A DNA stretch of 26,299 nucleotides from a virus: positions 1 to 26,299 of IMG/VR virus record IMGVR_UViG_3300005782_000024. One strand, 5' to 3'. Shown here one piece after another: positions 1 through 6,341 of the stretch. Made by a program: the position numbers and the translations under genes. Position 1 is the stretch's first letter; each line of letters opens with the position of its first letter. The notes under the pieces are model-generated. The model saw nothing but the letters and a program-made list of their open reading frames with translations. It was not told where the DNA came from and made no database searches.

Positions 1-2
1 TC

Positions 3-491
3 GCTTCGCGGATCGCCGCCATCAAGAAGGAACATGGCGAAGCCGTGGCAGCACTCACCACCACAAAGGATAATGAGATCAGCACCAAGCAAGATCAGCT
101 CGAATCCTATATGCTTGATTCCTCAATCATGCACGCCGGTGCTGGTTGGGCCGGGCTCAACACTACGCTGATCTCGCCGTTTGCTCGCAAGCAGATGAAG
201 GTCGCAGACGTAGACGGTAAGCCTCGCGTCGTTGTTGTCGGTGCCGATGGTGAAGCCCGCTATTCCACAAGCCCTGAACGTGCTGGCGAACTGATGAATC
301 CCGACGAGCTGTTGATCGAGATGTCCGAAGATAAGAACTTTCGTCAACTCTTCCCATCAACACAAGCAGTTGAAGGTGGTGGTTCTCAGGCGAGAAACAC
401 TCCGGTAGGTGTGCGGCGTGGTGACGCGACGAAAAACATGACACCCGCCCAGAAGATCGGGCACGGTCTCAAGACCAAGACCAGAAAGTAA
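3..491 (+). CDS. Probable capsid scaffold protein, 5'-truncated
   Basis: The frame is open to the left window edge, so the first residues of the gene are missing; 162 residues remain (ASRIAAIKKEHGEAVAAL...). The internal GTG at 45 is not needed as a start. The visible N-terminal part is charged and helical-looking (IKKEHGE, KDNEISTKQDQLES), followed by a mixed middle with VVVVGADGEARYS and a strongly basic C-terminus (KIGHGLKTKTRK). A gene ending just before the major capsid protein, with a basic tail, is the usual place and shape of a scaffolding protein, whose C-terminus binds capsid subunits during procapsid assembly. There is no recognisable protease motif in the part seen. I do not recognise the family by sequence; the call rests mainly on position, and a minor capsid protein is possible. 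Confidence 0.45.
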   Translation, partial: ASRIAAIKKEHGEAVAALTTTKDNEISTKQDQLESYMLDSSIMHAGAGWAGLNTTLISPFARKQMKVADVDGKPRVVVVGADGEARYSTSPERAGELMNPDELLIEMSEDKNFRQLFPSTQAVEGGGSQARNTPVGVRRGDATKNMTPAQKIGHGLKTKTRK

Positions 492-503
492 AAATACCTG
501 GAC

Positions 504-547
504 CCAAGAGTCAAGCAAATTATTTTTATTTTCCGCTTGACTCTTGG
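504..547. repeat. 13-bp perfect inverted repeat around the capsid promoter
   Basis: CCAAGAGTCAAGC (504-516) is the exact reverse complement of GCTTGACTCTTGG (535-547), with an A/T-rich 18-nt centre. The right arm contains the -35 hexamer TTGACT, so the left arm carries the same hexamer facing the opposite way. As RNA it would be a stable hairpin ending the upstream gene's transcript, although the T-rich run lies in the loop and not after the stem. As DNA it could be an operator for a dimeric regulator. The sequence cannot decide between the two. Confidence 0.75.
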
Positions 548-565
548 TTCCGATAATGTTATAAT
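537..565 (+). promoter_or_regulatory. Sigma70-like promoter for the capsid gene
   Basis: TTGACT at 537-542, a 17-nt spacer, and a perfect TATAAT at 560-565 preceded by TGT (557-559), which is an extended -10 element. Transcription would start near 572, giving a leader of about 100 nt before the capsid ATG. Capsid protein is needed in hundreds of copies, so a dedicated strong promoter here is sensible. Confidence 0.8.
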
Positions 566-675
566 ACAGGCTGAAAAGTTAATAGCACTTGGCTTGAGTG
601 ATTCTTGCCGGAACCGCGATGGTTTTCAATGTGCTGATTGAAAATTATTAACGCGAGTCCAGAAAGGATAGTTCT
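566..675 (+). other. Capsid mRNA leader with small hairpin
   Basis: Non-coding stretch between the promoter and the capsid start. It holds one clear hairpin: TTTTCAAT (623-630) pairs with ATTGAAAA (637-644) around a 6-nt loop. The ribosome binding site AGAAAGGA lies at 661-668, 7 nt from the ATG at 676. The hairpin could stabilise the message or shape ribosome access; no known riboswitch class is visible. Confidence 0.45.
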
Positions 676-1596
676 ATGGCAAGTGTAACATTAGCTGAAA
701 GTGCGAAACTCGCACAAGACACACTCATCTCCGGACTGATTGAGTCCGTCATAACCGTCAATCACATGTTCCAGTTGCTGCCTTTCGAGGGCATCAACGG
801 TAACGCTTTGGCGTACAACCGCGAAAATGCCCTCGGCGATGTTGAGAGTATCGGCGTAGCTGGTACGATCACCGCGAAGGCTGCGGCAACTTTCACCCAG
901 GTCACAAGCAACCTGACCAAAATTATCGGTGACGCCGAAGTTGATGGCTTGATCCAAGCCACTCGCTCCGACGACAACGATCAGACCGGCGTCCAGATTG
1001 CGTCGAAAGCCAAGAGTGCCGGCCGAAATTATCAGAACCAACTCATCAACGGTTCCGGTGCTTCGGATGAATTCAACGGCCTTATCAACCTGTGTGCTTC
1101 GGGCCAAAAGGCCACCACAGGCACAGATGGCTCGAACCTGAGCTTCACCATAATGGATGAGATGCTCGACCTCGTAACCGCGAAGGATGGCGAAGTAGAC
1201 TATCTCGTCATGCACGCCCGCACGATCCGGTCTTACAAGACTTTACTTCGTGCCCTCGGTGGCGTCAGCATGGTAGAAGTCTTCGAGCTTCCCAGTGGCA
1301 AGAATGTTCCGGCGTACTCCGGTGTTCCGATTCTGCGGAACGACTGGATTCCCACGAATCAGGTCAAAGGTGCCTCTGGTGCTGTTTGTACCACAATCTT
1401 CGCCGGCGTTTTTGATGATGGCGACATGAAGACCGGGCTGCTCGGTTTAACCGCAGCCAATGCTTATGGCCTCCAGGTCGTAGACGTTGGTGAAGCCGAG
1501 ACCAAGGATGAGCATATCTGGCGTGTCAAGTGGTATTGTGGCTTGGCATTGTTCAGTGAGCTCGGCCTGTCTGCCGCAGAAGGCATCCTGAACTAA
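676..1596 (+). CDS. Major capsid protein, HK97 fold
   Basis: A 306-residue protein of the size and layout of HK97-fold capsid proteins that lack a long N-terminal delta domain. Residues about 40-75 (FEGINGNALAYNRENAL onwards) match the E-loop strand region. Residues about 100-125, including SAGRNYQNQLINGSG, match the spine helix and the turn after it. VDYLVMHARTIRSYKTLLRAL fits the A-domain. The C-terminus WYCGLALFSELGLSAAEGI follows the usual capsid ending in which a basic or aromatic strand leads to a hydrophobic helix. It builds the icosahedral shell around the genome. It has its own promoter and is followed at once by a hairpin that can uncouple its level from that of later genes. Family identification is from remembered sequence pattern, probably the group of gp13-like capsid proteins. 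Confidence 0.88.
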   Translation: MASVTLAESAKLAQDTLISGLIESVITVNHMFQLLPFEGINGNALAYNRENALGDVESIGVAGTITAKAAATFTQVTSNLTKIIGDAEVDGLIQATRSDDNDQTGVQIASKAKSAGRNYQNQLINGSGASDEFNGLINLCASGQKATTGTDGSNLSFTIMDEMLDLVTAKDGEVDYLVMHARTIRSYKTLLRALGGVSMVEVFELPSGKNVPAYSGVPILRNDWIPTNQVKGASGAVCTTIFAGVFDDGDMKTGLLGLTAANAYGLQVVDVGEAETKDEHIWRVKWYCGLALFSELGLSAAEGILN

Positions 1597-1613
1597 GAAC
1601 CAACCGATTGAAT

Positions 1614-1645
1614 GAGGGAGTCTTTGGACTCCCTCTTCTTTCTTC
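1614..1645 (+). terminator. Hairpin terminator or attenuator after the capsid gene
   Basis: GAGGGAGTC (1614-1622) and GACTCCCTC (1627-1635) form a perfect 9-bp G/C-rich stem with a TTTG loop, followed by the pyrimidine-rich run TTCTTTCTTCC. It starts 17 nt after the capsid stop codon. The tail is interrupted by C residues, so partial read-through into the following gene is likely. Confidence 0.75.
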
Positions 1646-1668
1646 CCTCTTTGATAGAAAGGATTATC

Positions 1669-2226
1669 ATGGGAATTTTTCACGTAGCACTGGGCGTCGA
1701 TGCTAAGACGTTCTTAAAAGCCGGACACGACCAACTGGTCGTAGTAGCAGAGTCCGCCGCAGACGTCAAACAGGTCGCAAAAGCATACATGGGCCTTCCC
1801 AGTGACGCTGCCTGGGCGGCTGCAACTGTCACCGAAATCACTGAGGGTACAGACCTCGCTGGTTGGCGTGCCAGAGTCACCGTCAAAGATACTGGTGTAG
1901 TCGTTGAACAAGTAACTGTCACTGGCGTAACCGTCGCTGATTTTGACAGCATAGCTGCTTTGCTGGTCACAGCATTGAATGCTACGTCCTCAATAGCTGG
2001 TGCAGCTTACTCAACGCCGAATCTTACCATCGCTGGGACCACAGACACGTTGGGCGACCACACTGTCGAGGTAGCGATGCTTCCCCCGATAACCTGGGAT
2101 GATCCTGAGATAGCGATTGCTGGCCTGTTCGGCACAATCACGCACCAAGGTATGTTCGATGACGCCTTGGCCGTAGTCATGCTGGACACCAAGTTACCGG
2201 CGATCAAGTACGAAGTCGGCAGCTAA
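1669..2226 (+). CDS. Unknown virion-region protein, possible decoration protein
   Basis: 185 residues beginning MGIFHVALGVDAKTFLKAG. The ATG at 1669 is chosen over an in-frame ATG at 1612 because GAAAGGA lies at 1657-1663, 5 nt ahead, and because the upstream codons fall inside the terminator stem. The N-terminal 50 residues look mixed alpha/beta. The middle is rich in T, V and A with beta-strand character (WRARVTVKDTG, EQVTVTGVTV), then FDSIAALLVTALNA is a probable helix. There is no signal peptide or membrane segment. Its place directly after the major capsid protein suggests a capsid decoration, stabilising or minor head protein, but I do not recognise the family. It is bracketed by two hairpin terminators, so its amount is probably set separately. 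Confidence 0.7.
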   Translation: MGIFHVALGVDAKTFLKAGHDQLVVVAESAADVKQVAKAYMGLPSDAAWAAATVTEITEGTDLAGWRARVTVKDTGVVVEQVTVTGVTVADFDSIAALLVTALNATSSIAGAAYSTPNLTIAGTTDTLGDHTVEVAMLPPITWDDPEIAIAGLFGTITHQGMFDDALAVVMLDTKLPAIKYEVGS

Positions 2227-2237
2227 ATCTGAAACCT

Positions 2238-2273
2238 AAGCCCAGGGACGTCCTGGGCTTTCTTTTTTTTATT
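2238..2273 (+). terminator. Strong intrinsic terminator
   Basis: AAGCCCAGG (2238-2246) pairs perfectly with CCTGGGCTT (2252-2260) around a 5-nt loop, followed directly by TCTTTTTTTTATT. This is a textbook rho-independent terminator. No clear promoter is visible before the next ATG at 2283, so some read-through or a distant promoter must supply the downstream neck and tail genes. Confidence 0.92.
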
Positions 2274-2282
2274 GGAGACAAT

Positions 2283-2726
2283 ATGCCCGCTGCAAAGAAA
2301 ATCCGAATGACCCTAACAGGCCCGTTTAAGGGCGTAACAAAATTATTTGGTCGATACCAATTCATCAAAGGTATCTGTGACTTCATCGGAAACGAAGATC
2401 AAGTCGCCAATGTTGCCAAATACTTCACCAGAAGTTATCAGGTAAAAGTGAAAAACATTACAGGCAAAATTGATGATCCTGTGGATGATCCAGAGGCCGA
2501 TGACTCAGGTGTGGTTGGTGATGAACAAATTCAGGACGTCCCAGAAGAACCGAACCCAAGACAGGCTGATATCATAGCCGCCGTGAATGGAATCGAAAAA
2601 GAAGAGTGGGTCGATCTAAAAGCGAAGACACCGCGTCCCAGAGTTAAAGATGTCTCGGTGTTGATGGAAGACCCAACTATCACAAAAGCAGAAATTGTTG
2701 AGGTCATCGAAAAATGGCTTTCGTAG
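2283..2726 (+). CDS. Small neck-region protein with C-terminal HeH-like segment
   Basis: 147 residues in three visible parts. Residues 1-58 are a compact basic, beta-rich segment (IRMTLTGPFKGVTKLFGRYQFIKGICDF) ending near YFTRSYQVKV, a pattern I associate with small phage proteins found between capsid and connector genes. Residues about 60-95 form an acidic, proline-containing linker (DDPVDDPEADDSG). Residues about 110-147 (RPRVKDVSVLMEDPTITKAE to the end) resemble the short helix-extension-helix/LEM-like segments often found at phage protein C-termini. GGAG at 2274-2277 is the ribosome binding site. Function is not known; a capsid-associated or head-completion role is inferred from position only. 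Confidence 0.7.
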   Translation: MPAAKKIRMTLTGPFKGVTKLFGRYQFIKGICDFIGNEDQVANVAKYFTRSYQVKVKNITGKIDDPVDDPEADDSGVVGDEQIQDVPEEPNPRQADIIAAVNGIEKEEWVDLKAKTPRPRVKDVSVLMEDPTITKAEIVEVIEKWLS

Positions 2727-3232
2727 TACAAGACCCAGACGCCCCGCTATCAACAGCAAATGCTTACATCGACGTGGCTGCATTCAAAACCTACCACGAT
2801 GATCGGGGTAACGCGTACACCGCTACCGATACGGAGATCGAACAAGCGATAGTCAGGGCAACGGATTACATGGACTCCAGATGGACGTTCGCGGGCTCGC
2901 GGCAGGACGCAGATCAATCTACCGAGTGCCCGCGATCTGGGGTCTATGACCCCAACTCTGGTCTATCCGTGGACCCGTACCCGGAAGAATTAGAAGAGGC
3001 TTGTGCAGAATATTCAATATCCGCGTTGGCGGGTTCGTTGTATCCTCTCTCGAATGTTGACAGCACTGGCCGAGACGTTAAAAAACTTAGAAAGAAAGTT
3101 GATGTTATTGAGACCGAAACTGAATATTTCAATCCAGGCGGCACTGCCTGGAAATTATTTTCGGTGGCTGATGGGAAGATGATTAAAACAAAATTATTGG
3201 TGTCTCGAAGACGAACTTTGGGAAGAAGTTAA
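2714..3232 (+). CDS. Head-tail adaptor (DnaT-like family)
   Basis: 172 residues, overlapping the previous gene by 13 nt with GAGGT at 2700-2704 as ribosome binding site. The opening FVVQDPDAPLSTANAYIDVAAFKTYHDDRGN, the aromatic helix ATDYMDSRWTFAGS, the strand with TECPRSGVY, and the helix YPEELEEACAEYSISALAG match a well-spread phage family that databases often label a DnaT-like DNA-binding protein. In phage gene order this family sits exactly where the first head-completion adaptor (gp6/gp15-like) belongs, joining portal and neck. I therefore take it as the adaptor and regard the DnaT label as unhelpful. The conserved stretch VKKLRKKVDVIETETEYF near the C-terminus is also typical. Confidence 0.72.
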   Translation: MAFVVQDPDAPLSTANAYIDVAAFKTYHDDRGNAYTATDTEIEQAIVRATDYMDSRWTFAGSRQDADQSTECPRSGVYDPNSGLSVDPYPEELEEACAEYSISALAGSLYPLSNVDSTGRDVKKLRKKVDVIETETEYFNPGGTAWKLFSVADGKMIKTKLLVSRRRTLGRS

Positions 3233-3265
3233 TTTAATCTAATTTGAAATAACAAGGAGTTAATA

Positions 3266-3664
3266 ATGGGAAGCTTTGCAGATTTTTGGGAACAGGAAAT
3301 CCTGGACCATGTCTTCAATAAAGGTGCGTACACTGCCCCGACAATTTACGTTGGCCTGAGTACCGCTGATCCTGGTGATGACGAAGCTGGTCTGGCCGAG
3401 CCTTCGGGCAATGGTTATGCTCGTGTAACAACCGCTGCTGGTGATTGGAATGCGGCAACTGCGGCCGGCCTCATCGACAACCTGAACGCTTTAACCTTTC
3501 CCGAAGCTTCTGGTTCGTGGGGCACTGTGACGCACTTCGCGTTGTTTGACGCCGCCACGCTTGGAAACATGCTGGCCCACGGAACATTGGGCACACCGCA
3601 GGCAATCGTCAGTGGTAATACGCCCAGCTTCGCTGCCGGCGAGCTTGATGTATCCTTGGATTAA
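3266..3664 (+). CDS. Small virion protein of tail-fibre-like beta-sandwich family
   Basis: 132 residues. It begins with a short amphipathic helix (FADFWEQEILDHVF), then PTIYVGLSTADPGDD, the GNGYARV motif, LTFPEASGSWGTVTHFALFD, and ends in AAGELDVSLD. This series of motifs marks a common phage family of about 130 residues, usually annotated as a tail fibre or structural protein, and the fold is expected to be all beta. A ribosome binding site AAGGAG stands at 3254-3259. A diverged paralogue is encoded at 14409-14795 among the fibre genes. Placed here, before the neck genes, it may decorate the head or connector; the true location in the virion is not shown by the sequence. Confidence 0.72.
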   Translation: MGSFADFWEQEILDHVFNKGAYTAPTIYVGLSTADPGDDEAGLAEPSGNGYARVTTAAGDWNAATAAGLIDNLNALTFPEASGSWGTVTHFALFDAATLGNMLAHGTLGTPQAIVSGNTPSFAAGELDVSLD

Positions 3665-3690
3665 TAGTCCGGCCAAATAGATTTGAGACT

Positions 3691-3721
3691 TTGCGGCCTG
3701 TGTCGCTTGCACAGGCCGCAA
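3691..3721 (+). terminator. 12-bp hairpin before the repeat-protein gene
   Basis: TTGCGGCCTGTG (3691-3702) pairs perfectly with CACAGGCCGCAA (3710-3721) around the loop TCGCTTG. The stem is long and G/C-rich but only TTAATAATG follows, not a run of T, so it is a weak terminator, pause site or RNA processing element. It ends 9 nt before the ribosome binding site of the next gene. Confidence 0.65.
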
Positions 3722-3740
3722 TTAATAATGAGGTAGTGCA

Positions 3741-5531
3741 TTGGCTACTGAGAAGCGAAATCTTTCTGCCCTTGATGTTAATCTAAATGTCACATGGACT
3801 AACGCGTCCAATGCATATACTGAGGACGATAACTACGCATCAGGTTCGGATATAGGAACCGCCGGCAATTACGCTGGTGGAAACTTTCAAGATATCACGC
3901 AGACACCTACCGCTCTCGATGACTTCAAAGTTAGATTCTACGACATAAACTCAGAGCATACCAATGACACCTATGATCTTGAAGTCTATAATCCAGACAC
4001 CACATCCTGGGAATCTCTGGAGACATTCAATGCCGGAAATCTTTTGCCAACAAGTTTGACGACGAAAGATTACACCACTGCGATGCAGAGCAAATACTCT
4101 GCGGCAACCAATAAGACAACTTTCCTGGATGGTCTCCAATTAAGGCTCTATGTCACCACAAAGCAAGCGGGTCCGGACAACGTGAACCTTGGGTTAGCGT
4201 GGGCCAACTTTACATACACCTATTCCGGTACTACTCCTGTTGCATTAGACGGAACCTCGGATGCAGTATCAACTGTTACTGGTGACATTGAGGTCTCAAA
4301 AAAAATTACTGGAACCTTGGACGCGGCGGCAACCGTTACTGGTGACATCAAGGTCTCGAAGAAAATTACTGGAACCTCGGACGCAGTATCGACCGTTACT
4401 GGTGACATCAAAGTTGCAAAGAAGCTCACGGGCACAATAGCAGCAGTATCGAGTGTTGATGGCGATCTCTCAATAACCACAGCACTCACAGGTACAAGTG
4501 ACGCAGTATCGACCGTTACTGGTGACATCAAAGTTGCAAAGAAGCTCACCGGAACCTCGACTGCGGTGTCAAGTGTCAACGGCACACTCTCGGTTTCAAA
4601 GAAGCTCACAGGTACAAGTGACGCAGTATCGACCGTTACTGGTGACATCAAAGTTGCAAAGAAGCTCACAGGCACAATAGCAGCAGTATCAAGTGTCAAC
4701 GGCACACTCTCGGTTTCAAAGAAAATCTCAGGCACAATAGCAGCGGTATCAAGTGTTGATGGGGAACTAACAATCGTCGGAGCTGAGGTGCCGCTTGATG
4801 GAACCTCGGACGCAGTATCGACCGTTACTGGTGACATCAAAGTTGCAAAGAAGCTCACCGGAACCTCGACTGCGGCGTCAAGTGTCAACGGCACACTCTC
4901 GGTCTCAAAGAAGCTCATTGGCTCTGTAATCGCCAGCTCAAGCGTAGATGCTACGCTCACAACGTTCGCATTTTTATCGGGAAGTATTATTGCCAACTCA
5001 AGCACCTCTGCTCCTGAACTTAAAGTGTTAAAGAAATTGAGCGGTGCTATCCAAGCAACTGCCTCAGTGGATGGTCTTATCCTCGTAATTAAAAAACTCA
5101 CTGGAACCATATTGGGAGTGTCAACAGTAATTGGCGACCTCACTATCTCAGGGGGACCAGTTGAATCCGAAGTTGATCTCCCAGATGAGTGGATGTGGAT
5201 AGGAAATCTGATAAATGATGAGGGCCGCGAAATGACCATCGCCGTCCCTGGGTCTGAGGCTAATCCGCCAGAGGATTGGCGAGGCAATACTCCCGGACCA
5301 CCAGTAACTGCTACCGGCGTCATGGTTAGATATAAAGCGGCCCAGATTGACAATGACCAAATTAAGCGTGCGGATAAGAAAATTTTACTTGCCCCGGTAA
5401 CTGCGATAGATATTGAGGCCGGGACTAAGATAAATGATTCCCTGGACTCTTCGAGCTGGATTGTAAAAAATGTTAAAAAGATTACTGTGAAATCAGATAT
5501 TCTACTTTATGTTTTACAGGTGAGACAATAA
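3741..5531 (+). CDS. Repeat (whisker-like) protein fused to a head-closure-like domain
   Basis: 596 residues from a TTG start; GAGGT at 3730-3734, 6 nt upstream, supports it, and no ATG is available in frame. Residues 1-170 look like a jelly-roll/lectin-type beta sandwich (DDFKVRFYDIN, LQLRLYVTTKQ). Residues 171 to about 475 are about 15 units of 20-23 residues with consensus GTSDAVSTVTGDIKVAKKLT. The last about 115 residues (LPDEWMWIGNLI to SDILLYVLQVRQ) align along their length with the whole protein of the next gene, sharing WRGN, ATGV, SSW-VKN and SDILLY-LQVRQ. So a neck-type domain seems to anchor a long repetitive stalk carrying a distal lectin-like head, as in a collar whisker. The stalk model is inference; the repeats and the duplication are seen directly. 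The TTG start and the hairpin upstream suggest low expression. Confidence 0.75.
   Translation: MATEKRNLSALDVNLNVTWTNASNAYTEDDNYASGSDIGTAGNYAGGNFQDITQTPTALDDFKVRFYDINSEHTNDTYDLEVYNPDTTSWESLETFNAGNLLPTSLTTKDYTTAMQSKYSAATNKTTFLDGLQLRLYVTTKQAGPDNVNLGLAWANFTYTYSGTTPVALDGTSDAVSTVTGDIEVSKKITGTLDAAATVTGDIKVSKKITGTSDAVSTVTGDIKVAKKLTGTIAAVSSVDGDLSITTALTGTSDAVSTVTGDIKVAKKLTGTSTAVSSVNGTLSVSKKLTGTSDAVSTVTGDIKVAKKLTGTIAAVSSVNGTLSVSKKISGTIAAVSSVDGELTIVGAEVPLDGTSDAVSTVTGDIKVAKKLTGTSTAASSVNGTLSVSKKLIGSVIASSSVDATLTTFAFLSGSIIANSSTSAPELKVLKKLSGAIQATASVDGLILVIKKLTGTILGVSTVIGDLTISGGPVESEVDLPDEWMWIGNLINDEGREMTIAVPGSEANPPEDWRGNTPGPPVTATGVMVRYKAAQIDNDQIKRADKKILLAPVTAIDIEAGTKINDSLDSSSWIVKNVKKITVKSDILLYVLQVRQ
4251..5159 (+). 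repeat. Tandem 60-bp coding repeats
   Basis: About 15 in-frame units, mostly 60 bp. Three copies starting GACGCAGTATCGACC at 4380, 4500 and 4620 are spaced exactly 120 bp apart and are near-identical for about 50 bp; a fourth begins at 4809, 189 bp on, because one unit in between is 69 bp long. A second unit type (GTxxAVSSVNGTLSVSKK) alternates with the first, giving a 120-bp higher-order repeat. Units after about 4920 are diverged. This pattern indicates recent duplication by unequal recombination or slippage in the central part, with older units at the 3' end. Confidence 0.92.
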
Positions 5532-5896
5532 TGTCGCAAGCACTTCCAACCGAATGGGCCTGGATCGAAGCATTGATCGAAGATAAAGGTAGAGCATTAA
5601 CAATCACGATTCCCGGAACCGAATCAGATGTAAATAAGCCGTGGCGTGGGAATGTCGATGGTGTACCAATAGACGCTATAGGTGTATTTATTCATTATAT
5701 GTCTACAGAGGTTCATAGCGATCATATCAGACGTGGCGATCAAAAGGTATTTCTTATCCCCAACGAGGTTGTGGATATTGAGGAAGGCACCAAAATAGTG
5801 GATTCATTGGATGGTTCGAGCTGGAATGTTAAAAATATTGAGAAAATTACCAATAAGTCCGATATTTTACTTTACATTTTGCAGGTAAGACAGTAA
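5531..5896 (+). CDS. Head-closure (stopper)-like neck protein
   Basis: 121 residues, with the ATG overlapping the previous stop (TAATG). The pattern is that of the small beta-barrel neck proteins that close the head after packaging: an N-terminal helix (TEWAWIEALIEDKGR), LTITIPGT, PWRG, a barrel core with IGVFIHYMSTEVHSDHIRRGDQ, VFLIPNEVVDIEEGT as the strand before the IVDSLDGSSW turn, and the final YILQVRQ. The C-terminal domain of the preceding repeat protein is clearly its paralogue. The order adaptor, closure, terminator, tube agrees with neck assembly in lambda-, HK97- and SPP1-like phages. Identification is by pattern and position; it could instead be a different small neck protein. Confidence 0.6.
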   Translation: MSQALPTEWAWIEALIEDKGRALTITIPGTESDVNKPWRGNVDGVPIDAIGVFIHYMSTEVHSDHIRRGDQKVFLIPNEVVDIEEGTKIVDSLDGSSWNVKNIEKITNKSDILLYILQVRQ

Positions 5897-5905
5897 AATA
5901 GTAAT

Positions 5906-6325
5906 ATGATAGCATCACGTACAGACGCAAGAGATAGAATGCTAACGCCGCTGAAAGCGGTGGTGGATGCTCAATCATTGTATGCGATTTATGATGATAC
6001 GAATAAAACAGTGCCGAAAGATGAAACGATCAAGTGGGTTCGCATCAGTGTTCGACACCGAGTCGGAACAAGAGCATCTTTGGGCCGAGCAGATGATAAG
6101 AGCAAGCATACACAGGCTGGATTTGTGTTCGTGGAGATTTTTACTCCGCGTGAAGATGGGTTAGTAAATAGTGACGTTCTTTCTGCGGCGTTCGCAGATA
6201 ACTTTCGGAATCCGTCAGACGGTGACATCTGGTTCAAAGATGTTTCGGAAGTTGAAATGGGCGAAGATGGAAATTGGTTTAGAACAGACGTAATCGCAGA
6301 GTTCGAGTACGACTTGATACAGTAA
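5906..6325 (+). CDS. Tail terminator / tail completion protein
   Basis: 139 residues. The N-terminal helix (RDRMLTPLKAVVDAQ) is followed by IKWVRISVRHRVG, SLGRAD, then QAGFVFVEIFTPREDG, a helix VLSAAFADNF and the C-terminal strand WFRTDVIAEFEYD. This is the layout of the phage tail terminator group (lambda gpU-like, often listed as DUF4128), which caps the tail tube and docks it onto the neck. It sits directly before the tail tube gene as expected. The ATG at 5906 has no clear ribosome binding site and starts 9 nt after the previous stop, so translation may depend on coupling. Confidence 0.68.
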   Translation: MIASRTDARDRMLTPLKAVVDAQSLYAIYDDTNKTVPKDETIKWVRISVRHRVGTRASLGRADDKSKHTQAGFVFVEIFTPREDGLVNSDVLSAAFADNFRNPSDGDIWFKDVSEVEMGEDGNWFRTDVIAEFEYDLIQ

Positions 6326-6341
6326 AAAAGGAGCTTACAAA

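Noticed and set aside
620-652. 10-codon leader peptide before the capsid gene
   Set aside because: ATG at 619-621 has no ribosome binding site and the frame overlaps the leader hairpin by chance.
691-1215. 174-codon minus-strand frame inside the capsid gene
   Set aside because: Shadow of the capsid gene.
2714-3232. DnaT-like replication role
   Set aside because: The label exists for this family, but the gene is in the head-tail connector position and no replication genes are near.
4251-5159. Possible CRISPR array
   Set aside because: Repeat period is a multiple of three, the units are all coding and there are no unique spacers.
4220-5353. Long open frame (377 codons) on the minus strand
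   Set aside because: It mirrors the tandem repeats of the + strand gene; the open antisense frame is a consequence of repeated codons. No ribosome binding site or antisense neighbours.
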